This document shows, in pieces, positions 26,901 to 33,587 of a stretch of DNA of 64,000 nucleotides. The stretch covers positions 85,730 to 149,729 of the forward strand of contig CAZHWR010000001.1 in NCBI GenBank assembly GCA_964536085.1, read 5' to 3'. Within the stretch, counting starts at the first letter, position 1; every line of letters starts with the position of its first letter. The notes beneath the pieces were generated by a model. That model was not told where the DNA came from, ran no database searches, and saw nothing but the letters and a program-made list of their open reading frames with translations. A program made the position numbers and the translations under genes. The stretch is from CAZHWR01 sp964536085. Its GTDB lineage: Bacteria > Bacillota > Clostridia > Oscillospirales > Ruminococcaceae.

Positions 26901-29567
26901 TTAAAAGAGGACGGCAAAACGATTGCAAGCGGTAAGGACGCGCTTGATATACCGGCGCTTGAAACCAAAAGCGTTGCACTTGCGTTTGACGAAATTACGC
27001 CGAAAGCGGGGAAAGAGTATTTTATAACCGCTAAATTCCTGCTTAAATCGGATACCGATTGGGCAAAAGCGGGGCATGAAGTTTCTGCAGGTCAGTTTGA
27101 GCTTGATTTCGAGTCCGGCAAAGCTCCGCTCGAGGACATTAACTCCATGCCGGAGATAAAAACTGCCGAAACTGCAGATACATACACCGTCAGCGGCGAT
27201 GATTTTAATATTGTGTTCGACCGCGCAAGCGGCACTATAAGCTCGTTTGAATATAAAGGCGAGCAGTTGTTCGCTCAGGACGAAAGCGCGGCTTTTGGCC
27301 CTGCGCCCAACTTCTGGCGCGCCCCGACCGACAACGACAGGGGAAGCAACAGCTTCCAAAATTCCGCGACCGCATGGCGGTACGCCGGGGCAAACCGCAC
27401 GGAAATATCATCATCGGTTGAAAAACTGAGTGACAGCTCGGTTAAAATCACCTTCAGCGGCAAGCTTGCTCCGTCCAAGGGCTCGGCAAGCTACGAAATA
27501 TCCTTTACGGTATACTCAACGGGCGATGTGGTTGTTGACAACGCTATGACCCCGTCGGGATTTTCGTCAAGTGACATAATTCCCGCCGTGGGCAATCTTA
27601 TGCAGCTTGCCTCCGATTATGAGAACATCACATGGTATGGGCGCGGAAGCGATACCGACGGGCTTAAATCGGAAAGCTATGCTGACAGAAAAGCACAGCA
27701 GTTTGTCGGCGTTTACTCGGGAAGAGTGAGTGACCAGCACACGGACTTTACCAAAACGCAGACGTCGGGTAATAAAACCGACATACGCTGGGCGGCGTTC
27801 ACAAACGATAACGGTTTGGGTGTGATGTTCAGCAGTATTGATTCGCTGTTTGAAATCAACGCGCAGCACGCTACGCCCGAAGAGCTTACAACGCTGAGTA
27901 CCAAGCATCCTTATGAAGTTAATACAACCGAAAATGTGGTGGTTGAATTAAACTCAAAACAGATTGGCGTGGGCTTTGACCCAAGCTGGCTCGACAAGGG
28001 CTGGTATTCGCAGAGCGACGTTATCCGCCCGACGCAAACGTTCAAATACAGCTATAAGCTCACTCCGGTGAGCGGTTTTACAGTCGACTCGGCAAATGAA
28101 CTGAGCGACAGGAATCTTTGCGCCGACCCGATAAGTAAAATATTTGCAAACGGAGAAGAAATAGCGGACTTTGACCCTGATATAAGCGACTACACATATT
28201 ATTTTGACGGAGATGATATCCCGCAGATTTCAGTGACTGCGGCGAACGGCAACACCGAGTACAGCATAAAACAGGCAACGTCGCTCAAAGATGATTACAA
28301 AGCCGTTGTAACCGCCACGCTTTTTGGAGTGCAGAAAACCTATACGGTAACTTTTAAAAAGCGGTTTTACAGCGTATATCTTGACGAACTGAAATATCAA
28401 AGCGGTACCACGGGCGACTTTACAATTAAATACGGCTCCTCCGCCGAGGGCAATCCGCTCACGGTTTGGAAAGACGGTAAGGACGCTGTTTTTGAATACG
28501 GCATAGGAACCCATGCCGAATCGGAAATAGTGTATAATGTTAAAGACAAGGGATACAACACTTTCTCTGCGTATGTGAATCTTGACCGCGAGGTGTATAA
28601 CAGCGACGTAGACTGCCCCGGAATCCAGTTCATGGTATACGCAGACGGTCAGCTTAAATACTCGTCTGTTGTTATAACAAAAATGGGCTATGGCACGCCG
28701 GTTGAGTCACCGTATATCAAAGTGGATATAACAGGGGCGCAGACGGTGACGCTCAGCGTAGTGTCTCCCACAGGCGGCATTAACAATGCGCACGCCGATT
28801 GGTGCGACGCAAAATTTGAAAGCTATGCAAACGCAGCGCGTATTGAATTGATGGAGCTTTTGGACGGCGCTCAAAGCATAGATACCAACGGCTATTCCAA
28901 ATCGGCGATTGAAGCCTTTGAAGCAAAGCTTGAAGAACTTAAAGCTACGGCGTATAATCCTGCGGCGACCGACAGCGAGCTTAAAGCCGCGGTTGTCGGG
29001 TATTCCAAGGCGGTTAAAGCCCTTGAAAATACTGAAGAGCAGATCGAAAATCCCGGAGATATAATTAATCCCACGCCGACAAACGGCACACAGGTTGTAA
29101 ACGGCAAGACGGTGCTGTATGTAAACGGTAAGCAGGTCACCGGTACAAAGGTAGTAACTGTTTCGGGAAAAATGTACGCTGTAGTAGGCGGCTATGTTAA
29201 GACAGGCAAAAAGCAGGTCGTTAAGATAAAAAGCTTATACTATATCGTAAACGCAAGCGGAGTTGTACAAAAAGGCACAAAGAACAAGCTTATCAAGGTG
29301 GGAACAAAATCCTACATTGTAAACAAAAACGGAGTAGTACAGAGAAAAGCAAGCGGAAAGAAGCTTGTCAAGGTCGGAACCAAGTCGTATATAGTCAACA
29401 AGCTTGGAATTGTGCAAAAAGGTACTAAGAACAAACTCGTCAAGATAGGAAAGAAGAAATACGTTGTCAATAAAAAGGGCGTGGTACAGAAAAACAAGAA
29501 GTCGATCAAGGTCGGCAAAAAGACCTACAAGACAAATAAAAAAGGCGTTGCGACGTTGAAGAAGTGA
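23952..29567 (+). CDS. Secreted multidomain GH2 beta-galactosidase with LamG insertion, NPCBM and lysine-rich C-terminal repeats
   Basis: A 1,871-residue enzyme predicted to release terminal beta-galactose outside the cell. Signal peptide 1-29. GH2 sugar-binding domain about 90-285, Ig-like domain 290-420, TIM barrel from 425 with GVNLHETYAETGRYVPSD, acid/base Glu545 in LSLGNEAG and nucleophile Glu620 in CEYSHAMGNS. A LamG-like sandwich (about 695-890) is inserted before the barrel ends with GGDWGDDPNDSNFCQNG. The small-chain domain follows (1085-1370; NFWRAPTDND), then a cadherin-like sandwich (1440-1510), an NPCBM domain (1515-1660), a FIVAR-like helical segment (1665-1720) and lysine-rich repeats (about 1713-1871). 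Linkage and substrate specificity are not readable. A divergent AraC regulator lies upstream and a terminator follows. Confidence 0.93.
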   Translation: MKKCIKKAAAAFMAASMLAAGIPFTALAEVDFSMEEWNVSESGFAQKENFRLGREDARSSFFSFTDKSAALGSQKVGEDRDLTNASYQSLDTSAGQEWKFYYVSKPADRANRPDNDHITEPGYDDSSWDTITVPKSWEASYNEDGTFKYNAPQYTNVTYPWTSQDPNPQKPNAPTQFNPVGFYRTKLSVDDSFNDKNVFITFEGVESAFYVWVNGHKVGFSEDSFTSKEFKIDEYLNYDGNDTLAVEVFKWSSGSWLEDQDMIRLAGIFRSVYLTAKSDVELRDFTIVPKKLTNGTDPQTDYNDFGLDIYTSIRNLGESESGSYSVSAELYTADGEKVSDEMLEDANLTKTFTLGELTDRDSFGRSMKSFKLSAVVKNPKKWSAEHPNLYKALITVYDGSGNIIETTAYRFGFRIVEINNKNTSDAQVLINGQPLLIKGVNLHETYAETGRYVPSDTIRKDVEMMKQNNFNAIRMSHYSHDFRYYDTADELGMYVMDETNLETHGDRSIPGSNPNYLPACLDRVSSMFYRSKNFPCVIMLSLGNEAGSGENFRHMADWLKGSYSGSDDFYVDSALKGDLQCRPIHYEGDNDKADVKSNMYPAIDSIKSNANENKPYIVCEYSHAMGNSNGDYQGYWDAFESKANIQGGFIWDWVDQSIKTYVKSGYAPSQIDGENAVSPILSLDENKISTTLSAGKSALLQTGASGESGDFALTGAAYTHPTPDALNINGSMTLEAWVYPADNSTDPHVIAAKGDSQYQLKTVNGTVQFNTVCGGWNVVEAKYDSSDWAGKWHHVAAVYDADTQNAWIYIDDMSAPKATQKFAKANSDGTFDKSQYDFAVGRDVQYSGSRDWLGLIDNVRVYSKALTSAELSNENRAASDDGVEFWQDFNTTVSNSGMAEGSILSGGYYAYGGDWGDDPNDSNFCQNGIIGPDRVPHGSMLELKRVHQDYVFMLEDFSASSAKIGIHSRALFTNASDYDFVWELKEDGKTIASGKDALDIPALETKSVALAFDEITPKAGKEYFITAKFLLKSDTDWAKAGHEVSAGQFELDFESGKAPLEDINSMPEIKTAETADTYTVSGDDFNIVFDRASGTISSFEYKGEQLFAQDESAAFGPAPNFWRAPTDNDRGSNSFQNSATAWRYAGANRTEISSSVEKLSDSSVKITFSGKLAPSKGSASYEISFTVYSTGDVVVDNAMTPSGFSSSDIIPAVGNLMQLASDYENITWYGRGSDTDGLKSESYADRKAQQFVGVYSGRVSDQHTDFTKTQTSGNKTDIRWAAFTNDNGLGVMFSSIDSLFEINAQHATPEELTTLSTKHPYEVNTTENVVVELNSKQIGVGFDPSWLDKGWYSQSDVIRPTQTFKYSYKLTPVSGFTVDSANELSDRNLCADPISKIFANGEEIADFDPDISDYTYYFDGDDIPQISVTAANGNTEYSIKQATSLKDDYKAVVTATLFGVQKTYTVTFKKRFYSVYLDELKYQSGTTGDFTIKYGSSAEGNPLTVWKDGKDAVFEYGIGTHAESEIVYNVKDKGYNTFSAYVNLDREVYNSDVDCPGIQFMVYADGQLKYSSVVITKMGYGTPVESPYIKVDITGAQTVTLSVVSPTGGINNAHADWCDAKFESYANAARIELMELLDGAQSIDTNGYSKSAIEAFEAKLEELKATAYNPAATDSELKAAVVGYSKAVKALENTEEQIENPGDIINPTPTNGTQVVNGKTVLYVNGKQVTGTKVVTVSGKMYAVVGGYVKTGKKQVVKIKSLYYIVNASGVVQKGTKNKLIKVGTKSYIVNKNGVVQRKASGKKLVKVGTKSYIVNKLGIVQKGTKNKLVKIGKKKYVVNKKGVVQKNKKSIKVGKKTYKTNKKGVATLKK
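29091..29564 (+). repeat. Lysine-rich repeat module at the beta-galactosidase C-terminus
   Basis: About 158 codons with six units of the pattern K-[LVI]-[VI]-K-[VI]-G-x-K-x-Y-x-V-N-K-x-G-[VI]-V-Q-K. The last 60 residues are nearly identical to the end of the sulfatase (shared blocks KKKYVVNKKGVVQKNKKS and IKVGKK). No LPXTG, S-layer homology or membrane tail follows, so the module itself probably provides surface attachment. Confidence 0.82.
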
Positions 29568-29583
29568 CGCGTGAATAAAATCA

Positions 29584-29619
29584 AAAACGGAGGCGGGATT
29601 TTCCGCCTCCGTTTTATAT
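29584..29619 (+). terminator. Rho-independent terminator of the beta-galactosidase gene
   Basis: Stem AAAACGGAGGCGG / CCGCCTCCGTTTT with a six-base loop and a T-run. Confidence 0.92.
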
Positions 29620-29626
29620 GCGCTTA

Positions 29627-29880
29627 TTAAATATTATTCGGCTTTAATTTCATCGGTACACGAGAAGCTGTAAAATTCGAACTTTCAGTGTTGTCGGAAA
29701 ACGCTGAATCAACCATATCCAAAGTTATTTCGTTTTCTTTATCGCTGTGGTTTAAAACAATTTTAACATGGTCATCGTATAAAAAGATTTTATTTACGAA
29801 CGTATCAATTAAAACTGTATTAAAATCGGGAAAAATATAACGACTATAAGCACAGTTTACATTAGTCCTTGATTGTGATA
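29627..29880 (-). pseudogene. C-terminal remnant of a large serine site-specific recombinase
   Basis: On the minus strand an open frame of about 80 residues ends at TAA 29627-29629. It contains FPDFNTVLIDTFVNKIFLYD followed by DHVKIVLNHSDKENEITLDMV. This is the C-terminal coiled-coil-adjacent signature of large serine recombinases from conjugative and integrated elements (typically 'LINxFVNxIYLYDDKxxIxFNxxD'). The catalytic resolvase domain and most of the protein are missing and no start codon exists, so this is a fossil of an excised or deleted mobile element. It sits directly after the beta-galactosidase terminator. Confidence 0.7.
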
Positions 29881-29997
29881 TAATAAAAATATAAATTTTT
29901 ATTCATACATATTATAGTAATGGGGTTTTTAAGAATGAAAACGTATAATTGATGTTAAAACTTCATTAGATATAGTGAGTAGAAAGGAAGTAATTTT

Positions 29998-30201
29998 ATG
30001 GTAGATTTAATCGGACTTGGAATACTTATATTAATTTATGTTGTTTGCAAAAATATTTTTGAAAACAAACTCAATAATTATAATATGTCAAAAATATCAC
30101 ATGGTAAAATGGCGATGGATGCTGGCAAAAAAAGCCCTTCGGAAATTAGACGCAATCTTGTAGCCGGCAAATATGATAAGGATGATGAGTGGAAGATTTG
30201 A
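29998..30201 (+). CDS. Small single-pass membrane protein, hypothetical
   Basis: A 67-residue protein with one N-terminal membrane segment (LIGLGILILIYVVCKNIF) followed by a charged cytoplasmic tail ending SPSEIRRNLVAGKYDKDDEWKI. AAAGGAAG lies nine bases before the ATG. The conserved-looking tail and good ribosome site suggest a real gene, possibly cargo of the decayed mobile element whose recombinase remnant lies just upstream. Its low GC fits that idea. Function unknown. Confidence 0.6.
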   Translation: MVDLIGLGILILIYVVCKNIFENKLNNYNMSKISHGKMAMDAGKKSPSEIRRNLVAGKYDKDDEWKI

Positions 30202-30328
30202 GTAAATATGAAAGTTGAAAATAGGACTATTGCAATCCCACTGACTTTAGACGGTGGGCAGTTCACACAGTGATGAAAATTGACTCATGTAGACCTTTAG
30301 AAGGAAAGTGAATTAGCAACAAACATAA

Positions 30329-30363
30329 AGCATTTGGAGAATAAATATCCAGATGCTTTTTTT
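30329..30363 (+). terminator. Terminator downstream of the small membrane protein
   Basis: Stem AGCATTTGGA / TCCAGATGCT followed by TTTTTTT; an outer AGCAACAAA / TTTGTTGCT pairing (30315-30369) encloses it. Confidence 0.7.
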
Positions 30364-30426
30364 GTTGCTGAGAAATGGAGAAAATAATTATGTGTTACAA
30401 AGAAGAACAACAGAAAGAAAATGCTG

Positions 30427-30477
30427 GTGACATACTCCCACCGCTTATGCAAAGCATAGGCGGTGGGAGTATGTCAC
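30427..30477. repeat. Near-perfect 24-bp inverted repeat with AAA loop
   Basis: The arms GTGACATACTCCCACCGC... and ...GCGGTGGGAGTATGTCAC pair over 24 bases with a single G-T wobble around an AAA loop. No T-run follows, so it is not a normal terminator. Long GC-rich palindromes of this kind occur at ends of IS200/IS605 elements and in REP-like dispersed repeats. It interrupts a short unconvincing ORF (30391-30546). Confidence 0.8.
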
Positions 30478-30518
30478 TGCAACGCCAACAGCATTTAAAA
30501 AATATCCGAAATATAAAC

Positions 30519-30571
30519 GAAAAAAGAAAAGCACCGATAAATCCTTGAAATTACGGTGTTTATCAGTGCTT
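30519..30571 (-). terminator. Terminator of the tRNA-Leu(CAG) gene
   Basis: On the minus strand AAGCACTGATAAA pairs with TTTATCGGTGCTT (one wobble), followed by TTTTCTTTTTT. It lies about 40 bases after the tRNA 3' end. Confidence 0.75.
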
Positions 30572-30608
30572 CAAACAGTTTTGAAATATCGTTCAAAACT
30601 ATAAATTT

Positions 30609-30695
30609 TGGTGCGGAGAATGGGACTTGAACCCACACGATATTGCTATCACTAGAACCTGAATCTAGCGCGTCTGCCAATTCCGCCATCCCCGC
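30609..30695 (-). tRNA. tRNA-Leu, anticodon CAG
   Basis: 87 bases including an encoded CCA. Acceptor GCGGGGA pairs with TCTCCGC, the anticodon stem CTAGA/TCTAG frames the loop TTCAGGT (anticodon CAG), a long variable arm marks a class II tRNA, and the T arm has GTGGGTTCAAGTCCCAT. It decodes CUG. Confidence 0.95.
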
Positions 30696-30780
30696 GTGTT
30701 AACAAAAAAGAAATTGCTTTGATTTTTACACGGCAAGCAACAACCGAGGCGGAGTACATGGCTTTACCCGCAAATGGAAT

Positions 30781-30810
30781 AAAAAGCGTTGTAATTTTAC
30801 AACGCTTTTT
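30781..30810 (-). terminator. Terminator of the tRNA-Leu(GAG) gene
   Basis: Perfect inverted repeat AAAAAGCGTTGTAA / TTACAACGCTTTTT with a two-base loop, three bases after the tRNA CCA end. Confidence 0.85.
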
Positions 30811-30812
30811 AT

Positions 30813-30895
30813 TGGTGCGAGTGACGGGACTTGAACCCGTACGCCGAAGCACACGCCCCTCAAACGTGCCTGTCTGCCAGTTCCAGCACACTCGC
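30813..30895 (-). tRNA. tRNA-Leu, anticodon GAG
   Basis: 83 bases with encoded CCA. Acceptor GCGAGTG pairs with CACTCGC, anticodon stem CACGT/GCGTG frames TTGAGGG (anticodon GAG), long variable arm, T arm ACGGGTTCAAGTCCCGT. It decodes CUC and CUU. Confidence 0.95.
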
Positions 30896-30926
30896 AAAAA
30901 CCTTGTTTTTAACAAAGTGCTTTATT

Positions 30927-30955
30927 ATAATATCAAAAAGAGTTTATCTTGTCAA
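30927..30955 (-). promoter_or_regulatory. Promoter of the tRNA-Leu(GAG) gene
   Basis: On the minus strand TTGACA (30950-30955) and TATTAT (30927-30932) are 17 bases apart, about 30 bases before the tRNA. Confidence 0.8.
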
Positions 30956-31047
30956 GACGAAATTTCAATTTTATCCGCAAAATTTTGCACATGTCAAACT
31001 CCGTTACAGCGCCTGTAAAAACAGCGCTTTATTTGCGATTTAGTCCT

Positions 31048-31075
31048 TTGATTTTTTTGTCAGATGGTATATAAT
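31048..31075 (+). promoter_or_regulatory. Promoter of the SDR-ABC exporter operon
   Basis: TTGATT at 31048-31053 and TATAAT at 31070-31075 with a 16-base spacer, 43 bases before the SDR start. Confidence 0.65.
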
Positions 31076-31118
31076 AAAAACGCTATGTATAAAACAGCGT
31101 TAAAATGAGGGTATTGCA

Positions 31119-31844
31119 ATGGAAAGTGTTATCGTAACAGGCGCGTCGGGCGGGATAGGATCGGAAATCGCACGCCTTTTTGCCAAGAACGGATACGGCG
31201 TTATACTCCACTATAATAAAAATGAAGAAAAAGCGCGCCGAATCGCTCGGGAGATTTTGGACCGCGGAGGCTGCGTGTGCGCGTTCGGAGCTGATTTAAA
31301 ATGCTTTGAGCAGGCGGATTCGCTTGCTGAATTTGCGCAGAGCGAGTTCGGCGGGGTAAGTGTTTTGATAAACAACGCGGGAATTGCCCAGCAAAAGCTT
31401 TTTTGCGACATTACCGACTCTGATTATGACAATATGATGGATACCGATTTAAAAAGCTGCTTTAATATGTCGAAAGCTGTTTTGCCTATGATGATAAGTA
31501 AAAAATCGGGGAGCATAGTAAATATATCCTCGATGTGGGGAATAACCGGCGGCTCGTGCGAGGTGCATTATTCTGCGGCAAAGGCGGGAATTATTGGCTT
31601 GACAAAGGCGCTTGCAAAAGAAGCAGGTCCTTCGGGGATAACTGTGAACTGCATAGCTCCCGGAGTTATAAACACACGGATGAACGAAAAGCTTTCGCCG
31701 GACGACGTCAAAGCTCTTTGCGATGAAACGCCGCTCGGCAAAATCGGAGAGCCTGCGGATGTTGCCGAAGCGGCCCTGTTTTTAGCCCGGGCGAAATTCA
31801 TAACAGGGCAGACGCTGGCGGTCGACGGCGGAATAACAGTTTAA
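31119..31844 (+). CDS. Short-chain dehydrogenase/reductase (FabG-like)
   Basis: A 241-residue NAD(P)-dependent oxidoreductase. The cofactor motif is TGASGGIG, the core has LINNAGIA, the catalytic residues are Ser in VNISS, Tyr and Lys in HYSAAKAG, and the C-terminus ends TGQTLAVDGGI. This is the classical SDR layout seen in FabG and many others. It is followed 12 bases later by a two-gene ABC exporter, not by fatty acid genes, so a role as the housekeeping FabG is unproven. GAGGG precedes the ATG. Confidence 0.88.
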   Translation: MESVIVTGASGGIGSEIARLFAKNGYGVILHYNKNEEKARRIAREILDRGGCVCAFGADLKCFEQADSLAEFAQSEFGGVSVLINNAGIAQQKLFCDITDSDYDNMMDTDLKSCFNMSKAVLPMMISKKSGSIVNISSMWGITGGSCEVHYSAAKAGIIGLTKALAKEAGPSGITVNCIAPGVINTRMNEKLSPDDVKALCDETPLGKIGEPADVAEAALFLARAKFITGQTLAVDGGITV

Positions 31845-31856
31845 AGGAGAGGCAGA

Positions 31857-33557
31857 ATGTCGAGAGCTAAAAAATATCTTAAACCGTATTTAAAAGAACT
31901 GACGATCGGTCCGTTTTTTAAGCTGCTTGAGGCCATTTTCGAACTGATAGTGCCGCTTGTCATGGCGAGTATTATCGACGTCGGAGTAAAAAACCGAGAT
32001 ACGGCGTATGTTTGGAAAATGGGCGGAGTTATGGTGCTGCTCGGAATAGTCGGGCTGGGCTGTGCGCTTATTTGCCAATATTTCGCCGCGCGCGCGTCGC
32101 AGGGAGTAGGAACGCTCGTAAGAAACGATTTGTTTAAGCATATAAATTCATTGTCCCACGCGGAGATTGACGCAGTGGGAACGTCGTCGCTTATCACTAG
32201 GATGATAAACGATATAAATCAGGTGCAGCAGGCTGTGGCGATGCTTATCCGATTGGTCGTCCGCGCTCCGTTTATCATCATCGGAGCGGCGGCGCTTGCG
32301 ATGATGCTGGATTTTAAGCTTTCGCTTATTTTTTTGGCGGCGGCGCCGATAATCGCGCTGATTATTTATGTTATCATGACAAAGTCGGTGCCGTTTTACA
32401 GAATGATTCAGAAAAAGCTAGACCGAATTTCGCTTATAACCCGTGAAAATCTTCTGGGAGCAAGAATCATCAGAGCGTTTGGCAGACAAGAAGCCGAAAA
32501 GGCTCGGTTTGACGAAGCGTCTGACGATTTGGCGCAAACGGCCGTTAACATAGGAAAAATATCCGCGCTTTTGAATCCGCTCACGTTTACGGTGATGTAT
32601 TTTGCCATAATAGCCGTTCTTTGGTTCGGCGGGATAAGGGTCGATATCGGCTTTTTAACACAAGGCGAAATTATAACCTTTGTCAGCTATATGACGCAGA
32701 TTTCTTTAACGCTTGTTATAGTTGCTAATCTCGTGGTGCTTTTTACCAAAGCGTCCGCTTCGCTTACGAGGATCAATGAAGTATTTGAGCTTTCGCCGTC
32801 GGTCACATCGCTTTCGGACAAGACCTTTGCCGACCCAAGTGTGAGCTTTGAAAACGTTTCATTTTCATACGGTAAAAACGGTGAAACCGCGCTTGATGAT
32901 ATAACGTTCAGCGCAAAAGCCGGAGAGACGATAGGAATAATCGGCGGAACGGGCTCGGGCAAGTCGACACTCGTAAACCTGATACCGCGTTTTTACGACG
33001 TAACGGGCGGCGGGATAAAAATAGGCGGAGTAGATATAAAACAGATTGATTTGGACTATCTTAGAGAGAATGTCGGAATAGTGCTTCAAAAAGCGTCGCT
33101 TTTTTCGGGTACGATAAGGGATAACATGCTTTGGAGCAATTCCCAAGCAAGCGACGAGCAGATTGCCGAGGCGCTCGCGGTCGCTCAGGCGGAGGATTTT
33201 GTTATGAGTTCGGAAAAGGGTCTGGACACTCCCGTTTTGCAGGGCGGTAAAAACCTTTCCGGCGGACAAAGGCAAAGGCTTACAATAGCGCGTGCGCTTG
33301 TTAAAAATCCCAAAATTCTGATTCTGGATGATTCCGCCTCCGCGCTGGATTTTGCGACTGACGCAAAGCTGAGAAAAGCGATAGCGGAAAAGACGCGGGG
33401 CATGACGGTGTTCATCGTTTCCCAACGCGCCGCTTCGGTTATGTATTCGGATAAAATAATCGTTTTGGACGACGGATGTGCAGTCGGAATAGGAACGCAC
33501 GATGAGCTTATGGCTTCGTGCGAGATTTATAAAGAGATTTGCAGTTCGCAGCTATAG
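31857..33557 (+). CDS. Heterodimeric ABC exporter, subunit with degenerate ATP site
   Basis: A 566-residue half-transporter with six membrane segments (about 15-290) and an ATPase domain (325-566). Walker A is GGTGSGKST, signature LSGGQRQR, Walker B ILILDDSAS. The catalytic Glu after Walker B is Asp here, and the switch region reads VSQRAAS instead of the usual His loop. This is the mark of the degenerate partner in heterodimeric exporters such as BmrC, LmrC or TM287. AGGAGAGG lies before the ATG. The partner follows 30 bases later. The pair would export drugs or lipophilic molecules; the substrate is unknown. Confidence 0.92.
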   Translation: MSRAKKYLKPYLKELTIGPFFKLLEAIFELIVPLVMASIIDVGVKNRDTAYVWKMGGVMVLLGIVGLGCALICQYFAARASQGVGTLVRNDLFKHINSLSHAEIDAVGTSSLITRMINDINQVQQAVAMLIRLVVRAPFIIIGAAALAMMLDFKLSLIFLAAAPIIALIIYVIMTKSVPFYRMIQKKLDRISLITRENLLGARIIRAFGRQEAEKARFDEASDDLAQTAVNIGKISALLNPLTFTVMYFAIIAVLWFGGIRVDIGFLTQGEIITFVSYMTQISLTLVIVANLVVLFTKASASLTRINEVFELSPSVTSLSDKTFADPSVSFENVSFSYGKNGETALDDITFSAKAGETIGIIGGTGSGKSTLVNLIPRFYDVTGGGIKIGGVDIKQIDLDYLRENVGIVLQKASLFSGTIRDNMLWSNSQASDEQIAEALAVAQAEDFVMSSEKGLDTPVLQGGKNLSGGQRQRLTIARALVKNPKILILDDSASALDFATDAKLRKAIAEKTRGMTVFIVSQRAASVMYSDKIIVLDDGCAVGIGTHDELMASCEIYKEICSSQL

Positions 33558-33587
33558 AACATTTATATAAGGAATGGTTATAAGCAT

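Noticed and set aside
30391..30546. A 51-codon ORF spanning the 24-bp hairpin
   Set aside because: Half of it encodes the palindrome itself, it shows no recognisable features, and the ribosome site is weak.
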